Program-made: the position numbers and the translations under genes | In this document: piece after piece, positions 1 through 8,647 of the stretch | Layout: every line of letters begins with the position of its first letter | Numbering within the stretch: the first letter of the stretch is position 1 | The notes under the pieces: model-generated | The model's input: only the letters and a program-made list of their open reading frames with translations | Database searches by the model: none | What the model was told of the DNA's origin: nothing | NCBI GenBank assembly: GCA_021847105.1 | Contig: JAJZUT010000012.1 | Location: 52,016 to 116,015 of the forward strand | Direction of reading: 5' to 3' | From: Pseudomonadota bacterium | Lineage (GTDB): Bacteria > Pseudomonadota > Gammaproteobacteria > Steroidobacterales > Steroidobacteraceae | Length of the DNA stretch: 64,000 bases

Positions 1-1559
1 ACTTCGTCGAGCGCAGCGTCGCTGAGCTGCGCGGCCTGCTCGGCGAGCGGGCGCTCGAGCGGAGACTGTGGCGCGAGATCCGCACCGAGTTTGCCGACCG
101 CGTCGCGACGCTCGCGGATGCGGAGTTCCCCAAAACCTACTTCAGCTCGGTCAGTCGCCGCCTGTTCGGCACCATCGGCGTCGCACCCGATATCGAATTC
201 GTCGCCACCGATCTCGACCCGCTCGCCAACGCCACCTCGCCCCTCGTCACCCACACCTACCCCATCCACGGCTCGCTGAGGCTGCTCATCGAAGAACTCC
301 TCGGCGACCTGCACTTCCGCACGCCCTGGCGCGACCTCGACGGCAGCATCCGCCAGGTCGCCAACGAAGTCAGGGTCCACCTCGAGCGTCTCGGGGCACT
401 CTCCGCGGTGACGCGCATCGAGGTGATCCGGACCGTCTTTTACCGGATGTCGCGCGCCTACGTGGTCGGACGGATGGTGGGCCCCGGGCTGTGCATTCCG
501 TTGGTGCTGGCGCTGCGCAATGCAGGCGGTGGCCTCGGAATCGATGCCGTCATGATGTCCGGGGCCGATGTCAGCGTCGTGTTCAGCGTCTCGCGCTCCT
601 ATTTCCACGCCGACCTGGATCGGGTGGATGAGGCGGTGGCGTTCCTGCGGTCGCTGCTGCCGCACAAGCCGGTGAGCGAGTTGTTCACGATGCTCGGGCG
701 GGCCAAGCAGGGCAAGACCGAGCGCTACCGCGAGATCATGCGTCACCTGCAAGGCACCGAGGAGCAGTTCGTACACGCCGTCGGCGATAAGGGACTGGTG
801 ATGGTCTGCTTCACCCTGCCGTCCCTGGAGGTGGTGTTCAAGGTCATCCGCGATCGTTTCGCGTATCCGAAAAACGTGCGTCGCGAGGAAGTGCTGGCGA
901 AATACCACCTGGTCTATACCCACGATCGGGCCGGGCGTCTGGTCGATGCGCAGGAGTTCCGTCGCCTGCGTCTGCCGCGGCGGCTGTTTGCCCCGCAGCT
1001 GCTGCAGGAGCTGCGCGAGGAGACTGCCGGTACGGTGCGCGAGGACGGCGAGGATCTCGTCTTTGATCACCTGTACATCGAGCGGCGTCTGATTCCGCTC
1101 AACCTGTATCTGCGCGCCACTTCGGGCGAGACCGCCACGCAGGCCGTGCGCGATTACGGCCAGTGCATCCGCGACCTCGCCCACACGAACATCTTCCCCG
1201 GCGATCTGCTGCCGAAGAACTTCGGCGTCACGCGGCACGGCCGGGTGATCTTCTACGACTACGACGAGTTGTGCCGGGTGACCGACTGCCACTTCCGGGA
1301 TCTGCCCGCGCCGCGCAGCTTCGAGGACGAGATGTCGGCCGAGCCGTGGTTCTACGTGGGCGAGGCAGACGTGTTCCCGGAGACCTTCATCAACTTCATG
1401 GCGTTCGATGAGACGCAGCGCGAGACGCTCTTAAGGACCCACGCGGACATCTTCACCGCCGAGTTCTGGCGCCAGGTGCAGCAGCGCCTGAGCGCCGGCG
1501 CGGTCCTCGAGGTGCTGCCCTACCCGGTCGGCCCGGTCCGCCTTGCGAGCAGCGCCTGA
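1..1559 (+). CDS. aceK: Isocitrate dehydrogenase kinase/phosphatase AceK (5' truncated by window)
   Basis: AceK phosphorylates and dephosphorylates isocitrate dehydrogenase, setting carbon flux between the TCA cycle and the glyoxylate shunt in the cytoplasm. The frame is open from base 3 to the TGA at 1557-1559, giving about 518 residues; family members are near 570-580, so roughly the first 60 residues lie outside the window. Recognisable family stretches include FPKTYFSSVSRRLFGTIGV, the nucleotide-binding region around VMMSGADVSVVFSVSRSYFH, and the kinase-like segment DLLPKNFGVTRHGRVIFYDYDEL near the C-terminus, where the DYD motif is metal-binding in protein kinase folds. It converges on jetD with only 31 bp between the stops. 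No isocitrate lyase or malate synthase gene is visible in the window. The family call is confident. Confidence 0.95.
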   Translation, partial: FVERSVAELRGLLGERALERRLWREIRTEFADRVATLADAEFPKTYFSSVSRRLFGTIGVAPDIEFVATDLDPLANATSPLVTHTYPIHGSLRLLIEELLGDLHFRTPWRDLDGSIRQVANEVRVHLERLGALSAVTRIEVIRTVFYRMSRAYVVGRMVGPGLCIPLVLALRNAGGGLGIDAVMMSGADVSVVFSVSRSYFHADLDRVDEAVAFLRSLLPHKPVSELFTMLGRAKQGKTERYREIMRHLQGTEEQFVHAVGDKGLVMVCFTLPSLEVVFKVIRDRFAYPKNVRREEVLAKYHLVYTHDRAGRLVDAQEFRRLRLPRRLFAPQLLQELREETAGTVREDGEDLVFDHLYIERRLIPLNLYLRATSGETATQAVRDYGQCIRDLAHTNIFPGDLLPKNFGVTRHGRVIFYDYDELCRVTDCHFRDLPAPRSFEDEMSAEPWFYVGEADVFPETFINFMAFDETQRETLLRTHADIFTAEFWRQVQQRLSAGAVLEVLPYPVGPVRLASSA

Positions 1560-1590
1560 GGGACTGCGGCCTGGCACGCCGGGAGCGCCC

Positions 1591-2730
1591 TCAGCGCGCG
1601 GGTGCGCACACCGACTCCTGATCGAGCTGGCCGTGCTCGCGAATGGCGGGCAGCAGCTGGCTGTCGGCGAACGGGCAACCGGTGTCGAGCGGATCGCTCT
1701 GTGCGGGCTCGCCCGCCGATGAGGGCCGGTAGCCACCCTGGCGAGACAGCCGCTGCAGCATCGGCTCGTAACCGGGACGCCACGCGGTGAGCCCGGGGAA
1801 GCGGTTGCGCAGGGACTTCAGGATCTGCATGCCGGCAAAATCCAGATCCCCCCAGAACCAACAGGGACCGAGCGGCTCGGCATCCTCGAACCACCAGCGC
1901 TCGAAAGCCGCCTGCCGCGCAGGCGCACCGGGGCCGGCGAAGTGCAGCAGCGCGCCGGTGCGCTTGCGGATACGCTCGGCCGCAGCACGAAACCCCGCGG
2001 CGTAGACGAGCGCGAGCGGCGCGGCCGCGGGCGGAAAACCGGCCGCAGCGGCGGTGTAGGTATCCTGGTTCTCCACGAACAGCGTGCCGCGCCCGCTCGC
2101 GGGCAGATGCACGGCGGCCACAATCGGGCGCGCGCGGATCTGGAGCTGCGGAAACAGCGCCGCGAGCAGCTCGGCCCGCCCGTCGAGCACCTTGGAGTTG
2201 CCCCAGAAGGCCGTGGCGCTCAGCTGACGCAGCGTGAGCGGTCCGCGCAATGCGCCGATCGCCGCGAACGCCTGCACGATCTGCTCGGCCGACCGCCCCG
2301 GAATCTCGATCCGACGCGCGGTGAGCGCCGCGCCGCCCTGCGCAAACGCCGCCGCGTGACGCTCGATAGCGCGCCGCCAGGCGGCCATCAGCGGCTCGAC
2401 GGGCTCGCGGCCGAGCCATTGGCGCAGCACCGCCTCGCAATCCGGCTCGAAGGCGAGCCGAGCACCCTGCCACGGTGGATCGAGCGGATGGCTCCGAGCG
2501 GCCCGCACGCGCAGCACGCCCAGCCGCTGCAGTTCGCACACCAGCACCCAGGACGGATCGGCCGCGGTCGCGCCGCGCGCGAGCGAAGGCACAAACCGCT
2601 CGGCGCTCAGCAGCACCGGGCGGTGGCGCGCCGCGCCCGGTTGCTGGTCGAAGCGGTCGAGCACCGCGTGCAGCAGCGCACTGATTTCCGCCTCCTCCGC
2701 GAGCCAATCCGGGCGCGGCCCAATGCTCAT
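1591..2730 (-). CDS. jetD: Wadjet/Mks system nuclease subunit JetD (MksG-like), Toprim domain
   Basis: The last gene of a four-gene SMC-type plasmid-defence operon, 379 residues. JetD/MksG proteins (DUF3322 plus DUF2220) carry a Toprim-like nuclease fold and cut circular DNA that the SMC complex has extruded. The Toprim signature is visible: a conserved Glu at about residue 220 (LFVENQDTY) and a DxD pair at residues 295 and 297 (WFWGDLDFAG). These are the metal ligands, and they look intact. The N-terminal half (about residues 1-190) would be the DUF3322 arm. Its ATG overlaps the jetC stop by 4 bp (ATGA), which implies translational coupling and fixed stoichiometry. Family membership is clear. 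The nuclease role is known from studied Wadjet systems, not shown here. Confidence 0.9.
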   Translation of the reverse strand: MSIGPRPDWLAEEAEISALLHAVLDRFDQQPGAARHRPVLLSAERFVPSLARGATAADPSWVLVCELQRLGVLRVRAARSHPLDPPWQGARLAFEPDCEAVLRQWLGREPVEPLMAAWRRAIERHAAAFAQGGAALTARRIEIPGRSAEQIVQAFAAIGALRGPLTLRQLSATAFWGNSKVLDGRAELLAALFPQLQIRARPIVAAVHLPASGRGTLFVENQDTYTAAAAGFPPAAAPLALVYAAGFRAAAERIRKRTGALLHFAGPGAPARQAAFERWWFEDAEPLGPCWFWGDLDFAGMQILKSLRNRFPGLTAWRPGYEPMLQRLSRQGGYRPSSAGEPAQSDPLDTGCPFADSQLLPAIREHGQLDQESVCAPAR

Positions 2731-5700
2731 GCGCGCGCGCCGCTTTTCCTCTGCGCCGTCTCAGCCGCGACGACGTCGCTCAGGAAATCAAGCTCGGCCT
2801 GTTCGCGCACGGTGCGCCGGTGGTGCTGCCACAGCTCCCCGATACGCTCCTGGGCGCACTGTTTGCGATCGACCAGCACCCGCGTGCGCAGCTGGCCGCG
2901 CGGGGCGCTCGGCACCTTGGCGAACACGAACTCGTTGCTGATCAGATCCATGAACGGGCCGCACTTGCTGGTCGGCATGATGAACACCAGCTGCAGGCCG
3001 AGCGAGCGCGTCAGGTAATCGATCACCTCGCGCGAGCGGCTCTCGTCCATCTTCGAGAACGCCTCGTCCACCAGCACCATGCGCAGGTGGCTCGTCCCCT
3101 CCGCGTAGCGCAGCGCCGAGGTGATGCTCGCCGAGCGGATGATGTAGGCGGGCGTCTCGAGCTGCCCGCCGCTGCCGGTGCCGTACTCCGAGAGCGCGAT
3201 CGGCGGCTTGCCCTCGACTTCCTTGTAGATCTCGTAGCGATGATAGTTGCGGTAATCGGCGATCCGCTCGAGCTCCTGCAGGGACTTGTGCTCATCCTCC
3301 CCGAGTAGCAGCGCCATCAGCCTCTCGCGCACCTGCGTTGATTTCGGCGACAGGCGCGTCTCGAACAGACCCTCTCCCTCCCCGAGCGCCGGATTGTGCA
3401 CGACCTCCTTCAGAAACTGCGCGTATTCGCGAAACTCCGGTACCCACTCGTGCGCGAAGCGGAAGCGTTCACGGTCCGAGCCGAAGCGATGCTGGGTGAG
3501 TTCGCGGTTCAGCAGCTCGAGCTGGCGCTCCCCGTCGCGCAGCGATTGGTGAATCTCCTGACACAGATGCGAGACGAACGCCTCATTGAAGCTCGTCTTG
3601 AGACTCTTCAGCTGCTCGTGCTTCTCGATGAGCACGTTGTTGCGCAGGATGTTGTAGATCCGATCGATCTCCCGGCGCAGCTCGCACAGGCCGACGAACA
3701 GCGCCGCATCGTACTGACCGGCGAACGCCGTGTAGATGAGGGCATCGGACGGGCGACACTTCTGGTTGTGCTCGAGAATGCCTGCGGCAATGGCGCTCTG
3801 GGCACGGTGCAGACGGGTCTTGACCTCCTCGAGCTCGCGCCCGGCGCGAACCGGTTCGAAGTCATTCGCCTCGGCCTCGGCGTGCTGTAGACGGGCCTGC
3901 AGATCGAACTCGGGCCACTGCGTGTGTACGGCCGTCAGATCGCGCTCGGCCTGCGCCATGTGTGCCTGGGCCTCCTCTTTGTGCCGGCCGAGTTCGGCGA
4001 GCCGCCGCTGCAGATCGTTCAGCTCCTTCTGCAGCTCACCGGTGCGCTTGTGAAGCGCAGCCTCCTCGGCGCGCAGGGCGTCCTCCTCCGCCCGCAGGCT
4101 GAGCAGTTGTGCCTCGAGCCCCTCGTGCTCATCCACCTGCAGACTCTCGAGCTGCAGCTCCACGCGGCGCAGCTCCCGGTGCACCTCGAGCAGCTCCGCC
4201 AGGCAGTCTGCGTGCCTCACCGCGCCGAGCGCATCGATGGCCTGCAGCAACCGCGCGCTGTCTTGCAGGGCGAGGTTGGCCTCCTGGCGCTGCGCGGTCA
4301 GTCGCTCGAGCTCCACCTTGCGTGCCCGCAGCGCTCGCTCGCGCGCCGCGGCGCCGAACACGAGGTCCGCGTCCGCCACATCGCAGCGAAACATCGAGTA
4401 GCTGCCCGAAGCCATGCCCTCGACGGTGACCCCGCGGGCCGTCTGGCGCAGCGCCTCGGGGCCCTGCACCCGCACCACGCTGCCGTAACTGGCGCTGAGG
4501 TACGCCTGGGCAACGGCGTGCGTAAAGGTCAGCACGTGAACGATGGAGTCCGCCGGCAGACTGACGCGCGCCGCATCGCGCAGGGCCTTGCTGCCCTGGA
4601 TGACCCGCGCGCGATTGTCTCTGCCGCTGAGGGCACGCACGATGCGGATGGCCTGCGCCTCGTAGTCAGGATCCACGATGAGGGCGAAGCGCGCGCCGCC
4701 GAGGTAGCCCTCGATGGCCGCTTGCCAGCGCGCCTCGGTGACCTCGATGTGATCGCAGAGCACGCGCACGTCGGCCTGCGGACACTGCACGCGGATCGCA
4801 TCGAGGGCGCGCTCGACATAAGCGGGGTAAACGACCTGCTTGGCCTCGAGCCGCGCGATCTCACGCTCTTTCTGCGTCGCCTGTTCGGTGAGCTGCGCGT
4901 AGTGCTGCCGGCGGCCCTGATGCGCATGCGCCACCGTGTCCCGGCGGCTCTCGGGGTGACTCTCGCGCCGCTGCCAATAATCGGCGAGCTGCGCGTGTGC
5001 GCGCTGCGCGCGCCGCGCCTGATCGAGCTCGGCCTCGAGCCGCGCGAGGCTGTGAGTCAGATCCTGCTGCAGGAACAGCGACACATCGAGCGCCCCACCG
5101 GACTCCTCGAGCGCCTCGCGCACCACCCGCCGAGCCTCGAGGTCGGTGAGCGCTGGCAGCTCCGTGCGCAGCGAGGGCAGCGCCAGCAGATCCGCGAGCT
5201 CCTTCGCGGCGGCGCGATTGCGCGTGACTTGCTGAGCCTGCGTCAGCAGCTGCAGGGCGGCGGGCTTGAGCCGCGCCTCGAGCGCCGCGCGCGCGCTGTC
5301 GAGCGCATCCTTCTGCTGCAGCGCCGCAATGCCCTTGCGCTGCGCCTCGAGACTGATCAGCGTCTCGCGCAATTGCCGGCTGCGCGCGTCGGCGAGCCCG
5401 ATGCTGCCGAGATTTTCCTGCAGATCCCGCGCGAGGCGCTCACGCGCTTCGCTCGTGCGCAGGAACTGCGATTGCTGCTCGAGATAGGCCGCACGGGCGC
5501 GCGCATATTCGCGCGTGTTGAGCTCGATCCAGCCTTCCAGGTAACTCTGTGTGTGATGCCCTGCCGACTCGAGCCGCTGTGCGCTGTCCTTCAGCCCCTG
5601 CGCCTCACGCTCCAAGCCATGGATGGTCTTCAGCTGGCTCGAGACCGAGCGGATCGCCTCGCCCAGATCCTTGCGCTCGAGCACCTCGTCCGCGACGAAC

Positions 5701-6392
5701 TGATTGATGCTGCTCACGGGCTTGTAGGCCATGAAGCGCGAGAACGCGCGCGCGGCGGCGAGCGCCTCGCGCTCGGAGACCGAGTCACGCTTGCCGCGCA
5801 ACGCGGCGTAGAGCCGGCGCAGATACGCGCGCTTCTGGTCGTAACGCTCCACGGCACGCTGACCGTAGCGCGCGATCAGCTTCTGCTGGAGTTCATCGAG
5901 CAACACCGTGTGCCGCGCCGTGGCGCGCGTCTCGAGAAACGCGTCGATCTCGAGCTCGACCTCCGGCAGGATGAAAAACGCCAGCGCCTCCTCGCGGGCC
6001 AGGGGCTGCTTGCCCGACTGATCGAGCCAGGCGCGCACGCCAATGACCGCGGTGAACCGCTCGGCGTCCTCGCCCCGGGTGGGATGAAACACCGCCGCGA
6101 GATATCCGTCGGTCGGTTCGGTGCGCGCATAACTGCCGTCGTCGCAGCCGAGCACGTAGGAGGCGAGCGTGCGCACCCGCTTGCCGCCACGGCCGCGCTG
6201 GGTCGTCTCCTCCTGGCCGGGGTTGTAGTGAAACAGGTGCTCGTGCGCGGCGGTCATCACGGTCTGCAGCGCATCCCCGGCGCTGGTCTTGCCCGAGCCA
6301 TTGGCGCCGGAGAACAGGTTCACCGGGCCGAGGTCGAACTCCCCGTCCGGAATGTTGCCCCAGTGCACGAACACGAAGCGCTTAAGGAACAT
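2727..6392 (-). CDS. jetC: Wadjet/Mks system SMC-like ATPase JetC (MksB-like)
   Basis: A 1,221-residue SMC/MukB-like ATPase that dimerises and extrudes DNA loops in Wadjet systems. Walker A is at residues 29-37 (GANGSGKTS). A signature motif GTGSGGQ is near 1071-1077 and Walker B (LRMVLVDEAFSKMD) ends near residue 1116, so the ABC head is split across both termini. The long middle is rich in Leu, Glu, Arg and Ala in coiled-coil style, with a hinge-like globular stretch around residues 530-690. I chose the ATG at 6392 because a strong GGGAGAGG site precedes it; an open extension to 6446 has no support and would overlap jetB further. The start overlaps jetB by 11 bp and the stop overlaps jetD by 4 bp. 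The ATPase motifs look intact. Confidence 0.92.
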   Translation of the reverse strand: MFLKRFVFVHWGNIPDGEFDLGPVNLFSGANGSGKTSAGDALQTVMTAAHEHLFHYNPGQEETTQRGRGGKRVRTLASYVLGCDDGSYARTEPTDGYLAAVFHPTRGEDAERFTAVIGVRAWLDQSGKQPLAREEALAFFILPEVELEIDAFLETRATARHTVLLDELQQKLIARYGQRAVERYDQKRAYLRRLYAALRGKRDSVSEREALAAARAFSRFMAYKPVSSINQFVADEVLERKDLGEAIRSVSSQLKTIHGLEREAQGLKDSAQRLESAGHHTQSYLEGWIELNTREYARARAAYLEQQSQFLRTSEARERLARDLQENLGSIGLADARSRQLRETLISLEAQRKGIAALQQKDALDSARAALEARLKPAALQLLTQAQQVTRNRAAAKELADLLALPSLRTELPALTDLEARRVVREALEESGGALDVSLFLQQDLTHSLARLEAELDQARRAQRAHAQLADYWQRRESHPESRRDTVAHAHQGRRQHYAQLTEQATQKEREIARLEAKQVVYPAYVERALDAIRVQCPQADVRVLCDHIEVTEARWQAAIEGYLGGARFALIVDPDYEAQAIRIVRALSGRDNRARVIQGSKALRDAARVSLPADSIVHVLTFTHAVAQAYLSASYGSVVRVQGPEALRQTARGVTVEGMASGSYSMFRCDVADADLVFGAAARERALRARKVELERLTAQRQEANLALQDSARLLQAIDALGAVRHADCLAELLEVHRELRRVELQLESLQVDEHEGLEAQLLSLRAEEDALRAEEAALHKRTGELQKELNDLQRRLAELGRHKEEAQAHMAQAERDLTAVHTQWPEFDLQARLQHAEAEANDFEPVRAGRELEEVKTRLHRAQSAIAAGILEHNQKCRPSDALIYTAFAGQYDAALFVGLCELRREIDRIYNILRNNVLIEKHEQLKSLKTSFNEAFVSHLCQEIHQSLRDGERQLELLNRELTQHRFGSDRERFRFAHEWVPEFREYAQFLKEVVHNPALGEGEGLFETRLSPKSTQVRERLMALLLGEDEHKSLQELERIADYRNYHRYEIYKEVEGKPPIALSEYGTGSGGQLETPAYIIRSASITSALRYAEGTSHLRMVLVDEAFSKMDESRSREVIDYLTRSLGLQLVFIMPTSKCGPFMDLISNEFVFAKVPSAPRGQLRTRVLVDRKQCAQERIGELWQHHRRTVREQAELDFLSDVVAAETAQRKSGARA

Positions 6393-7095
6393 CCGCCTCT
6401 CCCTGCGGCTCGCGCCCGGCGTGCCCGTGCGGCACCGGCACGGCATCCGCCCCCGTGCCGGGCTCGGAGGGACCCTGCAGCGCCTCGATGGCCTCGGTAC
6501 TGACGAAATCGACGATCATCGGATGAATGCGCAGCCACGCCTCGCTCTGCTCGAGCTCCTCCTCGGAACGGTACTCGATCAGGCGCAGCTGGCGCAGGCG
6601 CTGGAACAGCCGCCGCCGCTCGGTGGCCTTCTCCGGCAGCGTGCGGTTGAGCCAATTGCGCAGCGCCAGGCTCACCGCCTCGAGCGGCTCGGTGGCATAG
6701 CCCTCGCCGTCGATCTTGCCCTCGCGCAGCGCCTTGTCGTACTGCGCCCGCAGCACGAGGATCAGCGCCACCTCCTGTTGGTTGAGACGCGCGCGCAGGC
6801 TGCCGCCGAAGGCCTGCTCGGCGGCCTGCTCCATGCCGGGCGTACGGCTGCCAGGCGGATACAGACGCACGTACTCGAAGCGCCGATCGTGATGCAGCTC
6901 GATGCCGTAGAGCGCGAGTGCCTCGAGCACGAGCGGCTCGATGCGCACGAACCGATCGTACAGCTCCCGCTCGATCTGTGACTCCGCGCGCAACAGCACC
7001 CCATAGTTGAGCAGCCGGATGAGCAGCTCGCGCAGCTGCTCGAGCGACACCCCGCTCGGCTCGAGCCGCGCCTCGAGATACCTACTCAGCTCCAC
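6382..7095 (-). CDS. jetB: Wadjet/Mks system subunit JetB (MksE-like, DUF4194-type)
   Basis: A 237-residue winged-helix accessory subunit (KITE/MukE-like) that bridges the kleisin JetA and the ATPase JetC. The start is a GTG at 7095, preceded by a full AGGAGG at 6-nt spacing; it overlaps the jetA stop by 14 bp. The first residues read VELSRYLEARLEPSGVSLEQ, followed by helix-rich segments (REGKIDGEGYATEPLEAVSLALRN) and a C-terminal wing-like part (RLRQLRLIEYRSEEELEQSE, WLRIHPMIVDFVS) as in MukE/DUF4194 proteins. Assignment rests on size, composition and its position between jetA and jetC more than on a single diagnostic motif. Confidence 0.82.
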   Translation of the reverse strand: MELSRYLEARLEPSGVSLEQLRELLIRLLNYGVLLRAESQIERELYDRFVRIEPLVLEALALYGIELHHDRRFEYVRLYPPGSRTPGMEQAAEQAFGGSLRARLNQQEVALILVLRAQYDKALREGKIDGEGYATEPLEAVSLALRNWLNRTLPEKATERRRLFQRLRQLRLIEYRSEEELEQSEAWLRIHPMIVDFVSTEAIEALQGPSEPGTGADAVPVPHGHAGREPQGEADVP

Positions 7096-8536
7096 CGGCG
7101 CCTCCTGCGGACTCGACGACGCGCACCAGGAACTCATCGCTCGCCGTGAAGTACTCCCCCGCCACGCGCCGGCCGGTCGGCTGCACCTCGAAGGCGAGAC
7201 CGAAGCGCTCCCAGCCGGCCGCACCCACCTCGATCACGTGCGCGGCCTGCAGCAGCTCGCGCGCATCGCGCACCGGCAGCGCGCTGGTGCGGATCTCGTG
7301 CCCGCCCGCCAGCGCGTTGAGCAGGTACCCGTGCAGTTCGCGGTTGTTGAATGCGAAGGCGCGCTCGAGCGCCTGCTCGATGAACAGTCGCCGGCGGGCC
7401 TCCCGGTCGTCAGCGGCCGGCGGCTCGAGCTGTGTGGCCACCGTGCGCCGCCGCTCGCCGCTGTAGAGGCGCAGGTGATCCGGGTCGACGAAGCCGACCT
7501 CGAGCGCTGCGAGGTGCTCGCCCGCGGCGGCGAGCTGCAGATCCTGCTGCGCTTCGGCGAGCGGCGCGAGCCGCTCGAATGCCGCGAGCAACGCGTGCTG
7601 GCTCGCCTCGGTGAAGCTCAGCTGACGCAGCAGAATGTCGGCCCGGCGGGTGAACCCGTGCAGCGACTGGCGCAACGCCGGCAGCATCACCTCCGCGGCG
7701 CTGTGCAGACGGCTCTCGATCTGATCGAGCACGGTCAGGTACACCGAGCGGCGCCCCTCGCCGATCAGCTCCGGGGTGAGCCGGCGCAGCTCCCGCTCGA
7801 CCGCCGCCTTGCTCTCGCGGCGCTGGGCCCGGGCGCGGCGCAGCAGCTCATCGAGCTCGTCGCGATACTTGACGACGCTGTCCTCGGAGAAGCGCAGCGC
7901 CACATCGGGCATGAAACGCTTCTCCATGAACTCGAAGAACTCCTCACTCGCCCGGCGCACCAGCTGCTGCGCCTCGACCTCGCGGATCAGCTGGCGCTTG
8001 CGCTCCTCGAGCTCGGCGATGATGTCGGAGAAATCCGAGACGATCCGCTCGGAGTATTCGTACGCATCGAGCAGGTCGTAGACCTCGTGCTTGTCGAGAA
8101 ACGAACGCAGCGCACTGCAGGTGTTGCGCATGTTGCGGTGGCGGGTGCGAAAGCGGCTGCCGGCGAGCTCCTCCAGGGGCTGGGTGAACAGCCGGCCGAT
8201 CCGGGTGAAGCCGTACGTGCTGCTGAGGGTGACCTCATCGACATTGCGTTCAAGCCAGCCGTGCTCGAGCAGCAGATTGAGCATCCAGGCCGCCTGCTCG
8301 CGCTCGGCGCGGACGGGCGGGGCGGTGTCGTCCTCCTCGCTCTCGAGCACCGGCGTGCGGGTGATCGCCTCCTGGAATACCTCGATCACGAGCTCCCGGT
8401 GCACCACGCGGCTGTAATCGGCGAGTGAGCTGTACAGCCGTGCATACAGCGTGCGCAGGCACGCCACCGCCTGCTCGCGGTACTTGCCGGTCAGGGGGCG
8501 AAAGAAATGCAGCCGCTCATCGGCAAACAGCGTCAC
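7082..8536 (-). CDS. jetA: Wadjet/Mks system kleisin-like subunit JetA (MksF-like)
   Basis: The first gene of the Wadjet operon, about 484 residues. JetA is the kleisin/MukF-like subunit that links the two SMC heads. The N-terminus (VTLFADERLHFFRPLTGKYRE) begins a winged-helix region. The middle has long charged helices (IIAELEERKRQLIREVEAQQL; ERELRRLTPEL) and the C-terminus is another small globular domain. I favour the GTG at 8536, which has GAGGA upstream; an in-frame ATG at 8608 would add 24 residues that do not look family-like. The A-B-C-D gene order is that of type I Wadjet, but I cannot say from motifs alone which JetA subfamily this is. A 111-bp gap separates it from the Rieske gene upstream, so a promoter may lie there. 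Confidence 0.82.
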   Translation of the reverse strand: MTLFADERLHFFRPLTGKYREQAVACLRTLYARLYSSLADYSRVVHRELVIEVFQEAITRTPVLESEEDDTAPPVRAEREQAAWMLNLLLEHGWLERNVDEVTLSSTYGFTRIGRLFTQPLEELAGSRFRTRHRNMRNTCSALRSFLDKHEVYDLLDAYEYSERIVSDFSDIIAELEERKRQLIREVEAQQLVRRASEEFFEFMEKRFMPDVALRFSEDSVVKYRDELDELLRRARAQRRESKAAVERELRRLTPELIGEGRRSVYLTVLDQIESRLHSAAEVMLPALRQSLHGFTRRADILLRQLSFTEASQHALLAAFERLAPLAEAQQDLQLAAAGEHLAALEVGFVDPDHLRLYSGERRRTVATQLEPPAADDREARRRLFIEQALERAFAFNNRELHGYLLNALAGGHEIRTSALPVRDARELLQAAHVIEVGAAGWERFGLAFEVQPTGRRVAGEYFTASDEFLVRVVESAGGAGGAE

Positions 8537-8647
8537 GTCGGGGATTCCTCGGGCGCCGATGCGCCCGGGCGCATCGTAACGCAACCCCGGACCGATCGGC
8601 AGCCGCACCCGGCCCGCGAGCTCCCCGAGCCGCGGATCCTCCGTGGC

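Noticed and set aside
1556..1594. CTGAGGG ... CCCTCAG hairpin between aceK and jetD as a shared terminator
   Set aside because: A 7-bp stem with a 25-nt loop and no U-run is too weak.
3924..6503. An 859-codon open frame on the plus strand opposite jetC
   Set aside because: It is the antisense shadow of a GC-rich gene with clear SMC motifs; the translation has no recognisable domain.
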